A stretch of 64,000 bases of DNA from Methanoculleus sp. UBA430 (GCF_002506585.1 NZ_DAXW01000004.1:1-64000); one strand, 5' to 3'. Counted from the stretch's first letter, positions 8,467 through 17,390 are shown. Translations and numbers: made by a program. The notes: generated from the letters alone by a model not told the origin.

Positions 8467-9546
8467 TTATTGGGGCCGTGCAGCTGCACAGACCATGACA
8501 ATCATCTTTCCGGCGATGCCGTCGCCATAGGGATTCTCCCAGCCACGTGGAGACATGGCTGCGGAACGGACCCCTTCAAGGATCTTTCCCGATTCGGTAC
8601 CGACCAGAACGTTTGATCCGACAGCGAGCGTCTCGGGCCGCTCTGTGTCGTAGCGCATCGTAGCGCAGGGTACCCCGAGAACACAGGTCTCCTCCTGGAC
8701 GCCCCCCGAATCGGTCAGCACGAGTTTGGCCTGAGATTCAAGCTGCAGGAACTCCAGGAACCCGAAGGGTTTGGTGAGGTTTAATCCGTCGACCCCGATA
8801 CCCAGCTCCTTGATCCTCTTCTCGGTCCTCGGGTGGACCGGAAAGACGACCGGCAGGGAGAATTCCTTCTGCACCCCTGCAAGCCCTTTCAAGATCTCCT
8901 TGAGCCTTGTGCGGTTGTCCACGTTCTCCTGACGATGGGCGGTGACGAGAAAGTACTCCCGGGGCTTGAGATCGAGATCCTTTAAGACGTTGACCTTTCT
9001 TCTCGATATGTCGAGGTTCTGGTACACCGCATCGACGATGGTGTTGCCGGTCACGCAGATCCTCCGGTCGGCAATCCCTTCCGCGAGGAGATTCTTCCGG
9101 CTGTTCTCCGTCGGGGCAAAGAGGTAATCCGAGATATGATCGGTGAGCACCCGGTTGATCTCCTCGGGCATCCGGCGGTTGAAACTCCGGAGGCCCGCTT
9201 CGATGTGCCCTACCCGCACCTGGAGTTTCGATGCCGCGAGGGCCCCGGCCATGACGGTGTTCGTGTCCCCCTGCACCAGGACGATCTCGGGCGGCTCTTT
9301 TGCCAGAACCTCCTCGACGCCAGTCATGATCTTCGCTGTCTGACCGGCATGGGTCCCGGAGCCCACATCGAGGATGTAGTCCGGGTCCGGCAGGTCGAGT
9401 TCCTCAAAAAAGACCCGGTCCATCTCGTAAGAGTGGTGCTGTCCGGTATGGAGGATAAAAAAGTCAAGCCCCCTTGCTTCACACTCCCTGATGACGGGAG
9501 ACATCTTGATGATCTCTGGCCGTGTGCCGAGTATTACTCCGATCAT
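8467..9546 (-). CDS. wecB: UDP-N-acetylglucosamine 2-epimerase, non-hydrolysing
   Basis: The 359-residue protein has all the family hallmarks: GTRPEIIKMSP at the start, HTGQHHSYEMD, VQGDTNTVMAG, HIEAGLRSFNRRMPEEINR, VHPRTEKRI and LTDSGGVQEE. It interconverts UDP-GlcNAc and UDP-ManNAc in the cytoplasm. The chosen ATG (9546-9544) follows GGAGAGG; upstream in-frame codons do not look coding. It sits between the GT2 gene and wecC on the same strand, so the operon makes and uses a ManNAc-type donor. Confidence 0.93.
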   Translation of the reverse strand: MIGVILGTRPEIIKMSPVIRECEARGLDFFILHTGQHHSYEMDRVFFEELDLPDPDYILDVGSGTHAGQTAKIMTGVEEVLAKEPPEIVLVQGDTNTVMAGALAASKLQVRVGHIEAGLRSFNRRMPEEINRVLTDHISDYLFAPTENSRKNLLAEGIADRRICVTGNTIVDAVYQNLDISRRKVNVLKDLDLKPREYFLVTAHRQENVDNRTRLKEILKGLAGVQKEFSLPVVFPVHPRTEKRIKELGIGVDGLNLTKPFGFLEFLQLESQAKLVLTDSGGVQEETCVLGVPCATMRYDTERPETLAVGSNVLVGTESGKILEGVRSAAMSPRGWENPYGDGIAGKMIVMVCAAARPQ

Positions 9547-9583
9547 TCTGCACCTCTCCTCTGTACTCCGCCCCTCACCCTGC

Positions 9584-10738
9584 TCACTCCCGCACCCTTG
9601 CAATGAGAGCGAGCGCCAGGCCAAGCACGAGTGCGACGCCGCCCGGAATCAGGAGAAGCGATGCGAGCATACCATGCTCGATCTGGGCAAAGCCGGTTTC
9701 GTTGAATCCCCGGAAGAACTGGAGCAGGAGAAAGACGCCGACGAGCATCGCGGCAAGCCCGGGCAGGCCGATGTGCAGGAGGGGTCGTCTCTCTACCACA
9801 AGCCAGAATATCGATCCGAGCACTTCTATTCCATGGGAAACGGGATTTTTCGTGGATGTGTCAAGATCGTCGTATTTGCAGTTGATCGGCGTCTCCCCGA
9901 CACGCAGGTGCTTCTCCTGCGCGATCCGGAGCATCTCGGACTCGGTCGAAAAATCATCCTTGCGCAGCAGATCGAGCATCGATTCCATCGTCTTCCTGTT
10001 CAGGGCCCGAAATCCGCACTGTGAGTCGGTGATTGCACTGCCGTTGCTGGAGGCGATATCGAGCACCGCCCGTCCGAACCTCCGGTAAGTGGGCATCTGG
10101 TCGAAGCTCCGAAACCCGATGACGAGATCGGCGGTATCGGTGAGGATCGGCTCGGCCAGGAGCGGTATCTCCCCGGCATTGTGTTGACCGTCTCCGTCCA
10201 TGAAGACCAGGCAGTCGTAGTTGTGATCGACGGCGTACCGGAGAGCACTCTTGATCCCTCGTCCTTTCCCCATCCGGGCCCCGTGCGAGATGACGGTCGC
10301 TCCGGCATCCCGGGCAACCTTCACGGTGTTATCCGTGCATCCGTCATCTACTACCAGAACCTCGTCGGCATGCTGCCGGGCCATCAGGACGACCGAACCG
10401 ATGGCGACTTCTTCGTTGAAACAGGGGATCGCTGCAAGTGTTCTCATCCTGCTCGACCGACGGGACGGGGCATCGGCGGCATCGGCGATCTCGCCCGCCA
10501 CCAGCCGGTGTCCAGGGACCGCCGGCGTCCTCAGCGGACTGATCTGCTCCTGGACCTCACAGCGGAAGGCCGGGATCTCTGTCGAGCTCTCCTGCCCGAT
10601 ACTCCGGGTTATATGGCGTTCTATCCACCTCTCTCTCTCGATATCTGTGTGCTGCGGCAATGGCACAGCCATTTCTTCGGCGAACCACCCTTCCAGATGA
10701 ACGGATGGCCTCGCCCGAATCGGATCCTTGTCGTACAT
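9584..10738 (-). CDS. Glycosyltransferase family 2 with C-terminal membrane segments and N-terminal extension
   Basis: The GT2 domain starts near residue 100 (LAAIPCFNEEVAIGSVV) and has the donor-binding DDGCTDNT, the DGDGQH metal motif and CGFRALNR, as in dolichyl-phosphate sugar synthases. Two hydrophobic segments near the end (LLHIGLPGLAAMLVGVFLLL and LLLIPGGVALVLGLALAL) anchor it in the membrane. It probably loads a lipid carrier or starts glycan transfer. The start was set at the ATG 10738-10736 because GAGGGG lies eight bases upstream. This leaves an N-terminal stretch of about 95 residues not typical for the family. A shorter start at the internal ATG of MRTLAAIP is possible but has a weaker ribosome-binding site. 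It is the first gene of the minus-strand operon. Confidence 0.8.
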   Translation of the reverse strand: MYDKDPIRARPSVHLEGWFAEEMAVPLPQHTDIERERWIERHITRSIGQESSTEIPAFRCEVQEQISPLRTPAVPGHRLVAGEIADAADAPSRRSSRMRTLAAIPCFNEEVAIGSVVLMARQHADEVLVVDDGCTDNTVKVARDAGATVISHGARMGKGRGIKSALRYAVDHNYDCLVFMDGDGQHNAGEIPLLAEPILTDTADLVIGFRSFDQMPTYRRFGRAVLDIASSNGSAITDSQCGFRALNRKTMESMLDLLRKDDFSTESEMLRIAQEKHLRVGETPINCKYDDLDTSTKNPVSHGIEVLGSIFWLVVERRPLLHIGLPGLAAMLVGVFLLLQFFRGFNETGFAQIEHGMLASLLLIPGGVALVLGLALALIARVRE

Positions 10739-11163
10739 CCACTTTCCCCTCTTGACGTACTGAAGCGGGACTGTGCTGGCATATATTAATAGGTTATTAT
10801 TAAGCAAAAATGCTTAATAAATCGAAATATAAAGCTGTTTTAATTAATAATGGTGCCCCTAAAATAGCGTCTCTCTAGTTAAGTATTCCGGCCCGGGAAG
10901 AAACGTCGAGAATTGAACTGTAGTCCGGGACGGAGCATCGGCACGCCATGATTCCCGGGGGATCCGGTCCTATTGGGTGCCGCTATCCGCAGCATTTAAA
11001 TATAACCTGCCGGGATGACGGGCAGAAACATCGATTTTGCCTGCCGCACCTCTATTGGAAGATCCATCGCCTGCGACCTGATCCTTTCAAAGTAGCGATA
11101 CCGGGAAGGGTCCGTTACTCAACCATCCGTGCATCTCATGTGCCTCGTTCGTAACCCTTATAT
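10739..11163. other. Promoter-bearing gap upstream of the polysaccharide operon
   Basis: This 425-base gap has no gene I can support. The part next to the GT2 gene is very AT-rich and contains a perfect long palindrome (10797-10820). Further away, TTTAAATATAA near 10995-11005 is another TATA-like site. The right-hand 100 bases follow the truA stop. Confidence 0.4.
10797..10820. promoter_or_regulatory. Perfect 10-bp inverted repeat, probable operator
   Basis: TTATTAAGCA (10797-10806) and TGCTTAATAA (10811-10820) are exact reverse complements around four A residues. The site lies about 60 bases upstream of the ATG of the first gene of the polysaccharide operon, in AT-rich DNA where the promoter should be. 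Confidence 0.5.
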
Positions 11164-11973
11164 TCAGGATGTATCCGGCGCCGGACCTTCGGGTGTAAGG
11201 CGTGCGGAGACCTCTGCCATAAGGGTGTGGTGGCGGTGGCGGTCGGCAAGGTACCGGCGACTCTTCTCGCCGATCGGGAGTGGCGTAAAGGAGATCGCAT
11301 AGCCGATATCCCAGAGTACCAGCCCTTCGGGTGGCGCCGCAGGCCCCCTCCGTCCCGCGGGTTCCACGAGGAGCCGGGCGATCTCACCGGGACCGGCCTC
11401 GTCCCGCCCCACCCGTTCGAGCGCACTCGCCATGCACCGGACCATATTCCAGAGGAAACTCTCCCCTGTCACCTCGAAGACGACGAACGGCCTGTCGTCA
11501 AAGACCCGTGCCCTGATGATCCTCCGCTCCGGGTTCCGGTCGCTTGCGCGGGCGAACGCCGAGAAGTCGTGCAGCCCGACGAACTCCTGTGCCGCGTCAT
11601 GCATGGCGGCGGTGTCGCCGGGAGCGGGGAAGAAGTAGTAGCGGTAGGTCCTCGATGCGGCGCTGTACCGCGGGTGGAACCCGTCCGGCACCCCGGCCCA
11701 CCCCGTGCACCATATGTCGGCCGGGAGCACCTGGTTCAACGCCGCAACCGCCCGCTCCGGTTTATCGGTCTGAAACGAGCAGACCTGGTTTTTGGCATGC
11801 ACCCCGCGATCGGTCCGGCCGGCGGTGACGAACTTCGCCTCCCGCCAGCCGTCGAAGAGTTCGAGGCGTCTGCACGCCTCGATGAACTCGCCCTCCACGG
11901 TGCGAAGCCCCGGTTGCACCTGCGAGCCGAAGAAGCGGTCCCCGAAGTAGGAGAAACGGAACGCCAGGTTCAT
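11164..11973 (-). CDS. truA: tRNA pseudouridine(38-40) synthase TruA
   Basis: The 269-residue protein carries the TruA active-site motif AGRTDRGVHAKNQV, with the catalytic Asp, near residue 52. It also has the conserved YRYYFFP and FLWNMVRCMASAL segments. It converts uridines in the tRNA anticodon arm to pseudouridine. Its ATG overlaps the stop of the PHP gene (TGATG), so the two are translated from one message. Length and motif order are normal for archaeal TruA. Confidence 0.93.
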   Translation of the reverse strand: MNLAFRFSYFGDRFFGSQVQPGLRTVEGEFIEACRRLELFDGWREAKFVTAGRTDRGVHAKNQVCSFQTDKPERAVAALNQVLPADIWCTGWAGVPDGFHPRYSAASRTYRYYFFPAPGDTAAMHDAAQEFVGLHDFSAFARASDRNPERRIIRARVFDDRPFVVFEVTGESFLWNMVRCMASALERVGRDEAGPGEIARLLVEPAGRRGPAAPPEGLVLWDIGYAISFTPLPIGEKSRRYLADRHRHHTLMAEVSARLTPEGPAPDTS

Positions 11974-12635
11974 CAGTATACCGTTCGCCGTATCCTGCGG
12001 AGAGCCCCCTTGATGGACTGGCGGGTGTAGGTGTGCAGCGGCGTCATCTTCCCTCCCGCCATCGTCCGTCCTTCCCGGATCGCGGAGAGGATGGAGGCCG
12101 CGTTCGGTTCGGCCGCGACGTAGGTGACCCCGAACCCGACATACCGGGCATTGTGGGCGTCGCTCCCGGCAACGCCGGGTTTCCCGAATGTTCGTGCAAT
12201 GACCGCGGCCTTCCGGTTTGCCGACCCGGTGATGTAGCGGCTGTTGAAGACCTCCACCGCATCCACTGCTTCGATGCCGGCAGCGAGTCTCCTCCCGACG
12301 CCGTGGCGCCAGCGGTGGTAGGGGTGGGGGAGGATCAGGAGGGCACCCCGGGCACGGGCGAGAGCGACGGTTTCGTGGAAGTCAAGCCCTGCCGGCAGGG
12401 GCTCCGTGACCCCGAGAGCGAGCAGGTGGCCCTGTCTCGTCGATATCTCGGTGCCCGGGATCACGGTCACGGTGGTTTCGCACTGCAGGGCGTAGCGGGC
12501 GCCTTCCACCGTGTCGTGATCGGTGATCGCGACGGCATCGAGGCCGACTGTCTCCGCTCGCCGGAGGATTTCTTCCACACTGCTCTCTCCGTCCCTGGAG
12601 TACCTGGTATGGACATGCAGATCGCACCGCAGCAT
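11973..12635 (-). CDS. PHP-domain metal-dependent phosphoesterase
   Basis: The 220-residue product has PHP motifs in order: DLHVHTRYSRDG at the start, ITDHDTVEGA near 38, PHPYHRWRHG near 100 and GSDAHN near 158. These His and Asp residues bind two or three metals. Stand-alone PHP proteins of this size hydrolyse phosphoesters such as 3'-phosphoadenosine phosphate or short nucleotides; the substrate here cannot be told. It is divergent from the DHPS-like gene, with only about 40 bases between the starts, and coupled to truA downstream. The C-terminal basic tail (SIKGALRRIRR) may contact nucleic acid. Confidence 0.85.
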   Translation of the reverse strand: MLRCDLHVHTRYSRDGESSVEEILRRAETVGLDAVAITDHDTVEGARYALQCETTVTVIPGTEISTRQGHLLALGVTEPLPAGLDFHETVALARARGALLILPHPYHRWRHGVGRRLAAGIEAVDAVEVFNSRYITGSANRKAAVIARTFGKPGVAGSDAHNARYVGFGVTYVAAEPNAASILSAIREGRTMAGGKMTPLHTYTRQSIKGALRRIRRTVY

Positions 12636-12678
12636 GAGATCAGATTATTTGGCACCCGCTGAATAATAAGTGAAGTGT

Positions 12679-14103
12679 ATGCGCATTCTTCTCCCGACCG
12701 GATCGGCAACGGCCGCGATAGTGAAGGCGGCGGCTGAGCGCTTTTGCGGCCGCTACAAGATAGACGTGGCGGTCACCGGCGATATCGCGTCGTTCCTTGC
12801 GCCCGGCACCCTCAGGGGGCTGCTTCTCGCCGGGAACTACGATATGGCGATCGTTTCAGGGATGTGCACCGCATCCTTTGCCGACGTCGAGCGCGAGACC
12901 GGGGTTCCGATCTACCGCGGTCCGCGGCATGCGGCCGACCTCCCGCTGGTCCTCCGTGTGCTCGACCGCGCCCCGCTCTCGAAGACCGTTCCGGCCGATG
13001 AATTCCTTGCAGAGACACGGCGTGAAGAGGCCTGCCGGCAGGTGGCGCTCCGGGAGACGGAGGCGGACGCCGACTTCATCATCCGGGGTACCAGGATAGG
13101 GGGGGGTTCCAGGATGAAGGTGCTTGCGGAGATCATGGACGCGCACAAGCGCGACGATCTCCTCGCCGACGTCCGGCGGTTCTTTGCCGACGGGGCCGAT
13201 ATCGTGGACCTGGGGTTCGGGTTCGATACGACCGAGGACGACGTCGTGCGGTGCTTTGCGGCCCTCGCAGAGGTCGAAGGTCCCCTGGCGGTCGATACGC
13301 AGGACCCGCTCCTCATCGCGGCGGCCCTCTCCCGCGCCGACCTGGTGCTCTCCCTGCACGAGGGGAACATCCCGGCCGTCGGGGAGGCGGTTGCGGAGGC
13401 CGGGGCGGCCGCGGTCGTGGTGCCGCGCGAGCGGACACTGCAAGAGAACCTTGCGGCGGCGAGAGAGGCCGGGATCCGCCGCCTGATCGCCGACCCCCTC
13501 CTTCAGCCGGTGGGTTCCGGGTTGACGGGATCGCTTGCCGGGTTTCAGGGCGCTCCTCGCCCGCTCTTCTTCGGGGCGGGCAACGTCGTGGAGTTGCTCG
13601 ACGCCGACTCTCCCGGGGCGAATGCGCTGCTCGCGGGGATAGCGCATGAGGTCGGGGCCGCCGTCGTCTTCACAAGCGAGCACAGCGACAAGACCCGGGG
13701 CTCGGTGGCGGAGATGCGGCGGGCAACTGAGATGATGGTGCTCGCGACCGACCGCCCCTACCCCAAGGACCTGGGGCTCGATCTCCTGGTCCTGAAGGAG
13801 AAACGACGGCGGCGTGAGCCGTCGCTGGAGTACGAGAGTATCGTGGACGCCGCCACCGCCCCGGACGAGATCGTCTACGACCCCCTCGGGTGCATCCGCA
13901 TCGGCATCGAGGGGGACTGCATCGTCGCGGTCCACCGGGGCCGGGCCGTGCGGGGGAGACACTGGGAAGATGTCTTTGACACGCTCCTTCAGGAGGGGAG
14001 TCTCTCACGGCTCGACCACGCCGCCTATCTCGGAAAGGAACTCTTCAAGGCGGAACTCGCTCTGCGGCTGGGACGGAGTTTTGAGCAGGACGGGCCGTTC
14101 TGA
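12679..14103 (+). CDS. Dihydropteroate synthase-like protein (MJ0107/TIGR00284 type)
   Basis: The protein of about 474 residues has an archaeal N-terminal domain (RILLPTGSATAAIVKAAAE) and a TIM-barrel second half with DADFIIRGTRIGGGS, DGADIVDLGFGFDTTEDDV and GPLAVDTQDP, like the pterin-binding barrel of DHPS and methyltransferases. It is known as a DHPS-related family of methanogens and is often linked to tetrahydromethanopterin metabolism, but its reaction is unproven. I prefer the ATG at 12679, with AAGTGA upstream, over the GTG at 12670. The barrel keeps the pterin-pocket Asp residues. A six-T run right after the stop probably ends transcription. Confidence 0.8.
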   Translation: MRILLPTGSATAAIVKAAAERFCGRYKIDVAVTGDIASFLAPGTLRGLLLAGNYDMAIVSGMCTASFADVERETGVPIYRGPRHAADLPLVLRVLDRAPLSKTVPADEFLAETRREEACRQVALRETEADADFIIRGTRIGGGSRMKVLAEIMDAHKRDDLLADVRRFFADGADIVDLGFGFDTTEDDVVRCFAALAEVEGPLAVDTQDPLLIAAALSRADLVLSLHEGNIPAVGEAVAEAGAAAVVVPRERTLQENLAAAREAGIRRLIADPLLQPVGSGLTGSLAGFQGAPRPLFFGAGNVVELLDADSPGANALLAGIAHEVGAAVVFTSEHSDKTRGSVAEMRRATEMMVLATDRPYPKDLGLDLLVLKEKRRRREPSLEYESIVDAATAPDEIVYDPLGCIRIGIEGDCIVAVHRGRAVRGRHWEDVFDTLLQEGSLSRLDHAAYLGKELFKAELALRLGRSFEQDGPF

Positions 14104-14117
14104 GCAGTCTGCCGGCG

Positions 14118-14123
14118 TTTTTT
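14118..14123 (+). terminator. T-run terminator after the DHPS-like gene
   Basis: Six T residues begin 14 bases after the stop codon at 14101-14103, in GC-rich surroundings, as in intrinsic archaeal termination. Confidence 0.4.
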
Positions 14124-14183
14124 GTTCATGATGTGGGGTGGAATCCGGTCGAGGGCCCTGGCCCCTCAAAATTATAAGAACAG

Positions 14184-14191
14184 TTATATAA
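14184..14191 (+). promoter_or_regulatory. TATA box for the cupredoxin-fasciclin gene
   Basis: TTATATAA sits in an AT-rich patch 163 bases before the ATG at 14354. Transcription would start near 14215, leaving a GC-rich leader of about 140 bases, long for this genome. Confidence 0.5.
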
Positions 14192-14353
14192 TTTATCGGT
14201 TATCTCCCCGTCCATGGCAGCGGTGAGCGGTGCCGAACCGGTCGGAAGATACCGCACGTAGCGCGGGTTGCCGGCGACAGAGGGTACGCTGCGCCGGGAT
14301 CTCCCAGGAGACCCGCTCTCACCCTGTCAGGGTTCAAAACGTGGTGAAACTGC

Positions 14354-15658
14354 ATGAGAAGGAATCCAATTACACTCGGGCTCGTAGCGGCCCTGGCCAT
14401 CGGCCTCGTTGCCCTGCCGGTTCTCGCGGCGACTGCCGATGTTGAGATACGGGACGGGTTGTATCACCCCGCATCACTCACGATCGAGAGCAATACTACG
14501 GTAACCTGGATGAATTATGACCTGGTAAGCCATTCCGTCACCAGCACGGGAGGGGTCTTCGACTCAGGGCCGATAGAGCAGAACGAGACCTTCGACTATA
14601 CCTTCGCCGATACGGGGACTTACCCCTACGGTTGCGTGATCAACGCCTCGACGCAGCGGACGCCGATGGAGGGTGTCGTCATCGTCGTCCCCGAGGGGAT
14701 GGCGGTCGCCCCGGACGAGAACGTGACCCCCGGGGAAGAGCCGGCGAGCATGACGCTGGCCGAGCTGGTCGGTCAGAACGAGAACCTGACCGTATTTACG
14801 GAGGCTATCGAGAAGGCCGGACTTGCGCAGGCGGTGCTCTCTGAGGGCGGGCCGTATACGGTCTTTGCTCCGGACGATGCCGCTTTTGAGGCGCTCGGCA
14901 ACCAGACTCTTACGACAATCTTCAACGATACGGAGATGCTTGACGCCCTGCTGATGCATCACGTGGTGGAGGGGAACTATACCGTAGAAGACCTGATGGC
15001 GGCAGCAAACACCACCGGGAACATGACGACTCTCGATACGCTTGCCGGGAACACGATCAACGTCACTGCGGTCGACGGCAACCTCACCATAGAGAACGCT
15101 ACAATCGTCACTGCTGACGTTGCCGCCGAGAACGGCATCGTCAACGTCATCGACAGGGTCCTCGTCCCGGAGGGTCTCATCCCGGCAGAGAACGTGACCC
15201 CGACACCGGCGGATAACGTGACGCCGCCCACTGAAGCGAACGTCACCATCGTCGAACCCATGGAGGGCGCCAGCGTCGCTGCCGGGAACGTTACGGTGAG
15301 CGTGAACGTCACGAACTTCACGCTGGTGGAGCCGACCGGGCAGCCGAACGCGCCGGGCGAGGGGCACCTGCACTACTACCTGGACGCCCCTGTGCCGACG
15401 AACGAGAGTGAGCCCGCCATCCCGGAGACCGGCGGCTACGTCGTCTCCGCGAACCTCTCCCACACCTGGGAGAACGTGACGGCGGGCGAGCACAACCTCT
15501 CGGTCCAGGTGGTCAACAACGACCACACGCCGCTCATTCCGCTCGTCTTCGAGACGGTGAACGTCACCGTCGACGGGAACGTGACGCCCGTAGAGACCGT
15601 GACCCCGATCGGGAACATCACCCCGGTGGCCCCGCCAGAAGGAAGAGTCATCCCCTGA
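14354..15658 (+). CDS. Exported cupredoxin-fasciclin-DUF4399-like protein
   Basis: A signal peptide (ITLGLVAALAIGLVALPVLA) precedes three units. Residues 28-115 resemble a plastocyanin-like cupredoxin (VTWMNYDLVSHSVTS). The Cys of YPYGC is present, but the usual CxxH has Asn in place of His, so a normal type 1 copper site is doubtful. Residues 130-275 form a fasciclin adhesion domain (TVFAPDDAAFEAL, LLMHHVVEG, NVIDRVLVP). The last 140 residues resemble DUF4399 (GEGHLHYYLD, HTWENVTAGEHNLSV). More than fifteen N-x-T/S sequons suggest heavy glycosylation. GGTGA lies six bases before the ATG. It probably acts in the cell envelope or in cell-cell contact. A second fasciclin protein is at 60111-61265. 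Confidence 0.85.
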   Translation: MRRNPITLGLVAALAIGLVALPVLAATADVEIRDGLYHPASLTIESNTTVTWMNYDLVSHSVTSTGGVFDSGPIEQNETFDYTFADTGTYPYGCVINASTQRTPMEGVVIVVPEGMAVAPDENVTPGEEPASMTLAELVGQNENLTVFTEAIEKAGLAQAVLSEGGPYTVFAPDDAAFEALGNQTLTTIFNDTEMLDALLMHHVVEGNYTVEDLMAAANTTGNMTTLDTLAGNTINVTAVDGNLTIENATIVTADVAAENGIVNVIDRVLVPEGLIPAENVTPTPADNVTPPTEANVTIVEPMEGASVAAGNVTVSVNVTNFTLVEPTGQPNAPGEGHLHYYLDAPVPTNESEPAIPETGGYVVSANLSHTWENVTAGEHNLSVQVVNNDHTPLIPLVFETVNVTVDGNVTPVETVTPIGNITPVAPPEGRVIP

Positions 15659-15668
15659 GCACCCCCTC

Positions 15669-15673
15669 TTTTT
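15669..15673 (+). terminator. T-run after the fasciclin gene
   Basis: Five T residues ten bases after the stop codon (15656-15658) follow a C-rich stretch. It is a plausible intrinsic terminator, without a strong hairpin. Confidence 0.3.
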
Positions 15674-15764
15674 CCTTCCTGACTCCCGGCGGGCCGGTGC
15701 TTGCGGCCGGCACGCATGCCGGACGCGAGGGCTTATGTCCCCTTCTCCCCAACTATTCAGGAGA

Positions 15765-16136
15765 ATGGTCATACGTGGGATCAGCAGGGATCTACTTGCG
15801 ATGCTCCTCGAACTTGGCAAGGAACACTATCCGGATGAGTTCGTTGCCGTGTTGCGGGAACAGGACGGCATCATCCGGGACCTCGACCTGGTGCCCGGGA
15901 CTATCGTCGGGGAGGAGAGCGCCTCGTTCTTCGTCGATATGCTCCCGCTGGATACCCACCAGGCCGGCAGCGCCCATAGTCACCCGAACGGCGTCCTCTC
16001 GCCGTCGTCGGCGGATCTCAGGTTCTTCCCCACGGTGGGCCGGTACCACATCATTGTCGGGTATCCCTACACGATGAGGGACTGGCGGTGCTACCGGGCG
16101 GACGGCCGCGCGACACACCTCGAGGTGGTCGAGTGA
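15765..16136 (+). CDS. JAMM/MPN (Mov34-type) metalloprotease
   Basis: The 123-residue protein carries the JAMM zinc motif HSHPNGVLSPSSADL with an upstream glutamate in IVGEESASFF, the usual His/Asp/Glu set. Archaeal JAMM proteins cut isopeptide bonds of SAMP ubiquitin-like modifiers or release sulfur-carrier proteins. The start was placed at ATG 15765, preceded by AGGAG; an ATG at 15735 adds ten unlikely residues. Its stop codon overlaps the GTG of ribL (GTGA), so the two are coupled. Confidence 0.82.
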   Translation: MVIRGISRDLLAMLLELGKEHYPDEFVAVLREQDGIIRDLDLVPGTIVGEESASFFVDMLPLDTHQAGSAHSHPNGVLSPSSADLRFFPTVGRYHIIVGYPYTMRDWRCYRADGRATHLEVVE

Positions 16137-16576
16137 TCCGCGTGGTCGCAACGGGGACATTTGATATCCTCCACCCCGGGCACCTCTACTACCTTGAAGA
16201 GTCGCGGAGACTCGGCGACGAACTCGTCGTGATCGTGGCGCGGGATGCAAACGTAAAGCATAAGCCGCAGCCGATCCTCCCGGAGGAGCAGCGGCTCCGG
16301 ATGGTCCGGGCGTTACGGCCGGTCGACCATGCGCTCCTCGGTGACCTCCATGATATGTTTCGGCCGATCGAGGAGTTCCGGCCCGATATCATCACGCTCG
16401 GGTTTAACCAGCATTTCGATGAGGAGAGCCTCCGGCAGAGGCTCCGTGACCGCGGACTCGACGCGGATGTCGTCCGGATACCCGGATATCCCGGCCCGCT
16501 TGCCAGTTCATCGAAGATAGTCGAGTGTATCTTGAAGACCCGCTCTCTTTCCCGCCCCACCGGCGAGAGGGAGTGA
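16133..16576 (+). CDS. ribL: FAD synthase, archaeal nucleotidyltransferase type
   Basis: The 147-residue protein has the nucleotidyltransferase motifs GTFDILHPGHLYYLEESRRLG, with the HPGH signature, and the C-terminal SSSKIVE that matches the ISSTxI-type site. Archaeal RibL adenylylates FMN to FAD. The GTG start is fixed by the overlap with the JAMM stop and by GAGGTGG upstream; longer forms begin inside the JAMM gene. Glycerol-3-phosphate cytidylyltransferase is a relative, but length and context fit RibL. Confidence 0.85.
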   Translation: MIRVVATGTFDILHPGHLYYLEESRRLGDELVVIVARDANVKHKPQPILPEEQRLRMVRALRPVDHALLGDLHDMFRPIEEFRPDIITLGFNQHFDEESLRQRLRDRGLDADVVRIPGYPGPLASSSKIVECILKTRSLSRPTGERE

Positions 16577-16620
16577 TGACCCGGGAAGCGCGGGCACCCT
16601 CCCGCAGGTGACGGCGGTTC

Positions 16621-17295
16621 ATGCGGCAGACCGATGGATGGGGCGACGCCGACGACCGAACGAACTGGCTGAAGATCTCGGTCCCGTTCCTGCTCTGCGG
16701 AGCCTTTCTTGCCGTTGTACGGCTCCTCCTTCCGGCGGAGCAGTGGCTCTTGCTCTTCGGGATGATGGTCGCCTACGTCGTCCCGCCGCTCGGCCGGGAG
16801 ACGATCATCCCGGTCGGCATCCTTCTCGGGCTCCCCTGGTGGCTGGTCGCGTTCTCCCTGGCGTTCCTGGACTTCGCCGGCGGACTCTTCATGGCCTGGA
16901 ACTTTCCGCTGGTCCTGCGCATCCCCTACGCCGGGCCCTGGATCCGCCGGTTCATGGAGGCGGGCAGGACGTTCCTGGACCGGCGGCCGTGGCTTGAACG
17001 GCTCTACTTCGTCGGTCTCATCGCCTTCGTGAGCCTCCCCTTCGACGGGTCGGGGAGCCTCGTCGGTTCTATCGTCGGAAGAATGCTCGGGATGACGAAG
17101 ACCGAGGTCCTCTCCTGCATCACCATCGGCGGCATCATCGGCAGTTTTGCCATCGCTCTCGGTATCGACTACATCGTGAACCTCATCCCGGCAGGGGCCG
17201 GGCTCTGGGTCTCGCTCGCCGTCTTCCTCCTGATCGGCGCCGCGCTCCTGGTGACCTACCGGAGTTACCGGCACAGGCACGAGACGAATGCCTGA
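16621..17295 (+). CDS. Small multidrug export family membrane protein
   Basis: The 224-residue protein has about five membrane segments (for example VPFLLCGAFLAVVRLLL, WWLVAFSLAFLDFAGGLF, GLWVSLAVFLLIGAALL) and the family-like loop VPPLGRETIIPVGI. It resembles the Sm_multidrug_ex family (PF06695). The name reflects weak drug-resistance data in other organisms and the transported substrate is unknown. It follows ribL by 44 bases and overlaps a possible early reading of the sensor gene, so it may be co-transcribed with it. Confidence 0.7.
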   Translation: MRQTDGWGDADDRTNWLKISVPFLLCGAFLAVVRLLLPAEQWLLLFGMMVAYVVPPLGRETIIPVGILLGLPWWLVAFSLAFLDFAGGLFMAWNFPLVLRIPYAGPWIRRFMEAGRTFLDRRPWLERLYFVGLIAFVSLPFDGSGSLVGSIVGRMLGMTKTEVLSCITIGGIIGSFAIALGIDYIVNLIPAGAGLWVSLAVFLLIGAALLVTYRSYRHRHETNA

Positions 17296-17390
17296 TCCCG
17301 GAGAGGAGCCGCGTGATCCTGTGTTCCGGATGCCGACGGGGGCGGATGGTCTCCCGCGCGCCGAAGTCGATGTCCGGCATAAACAGAAAC

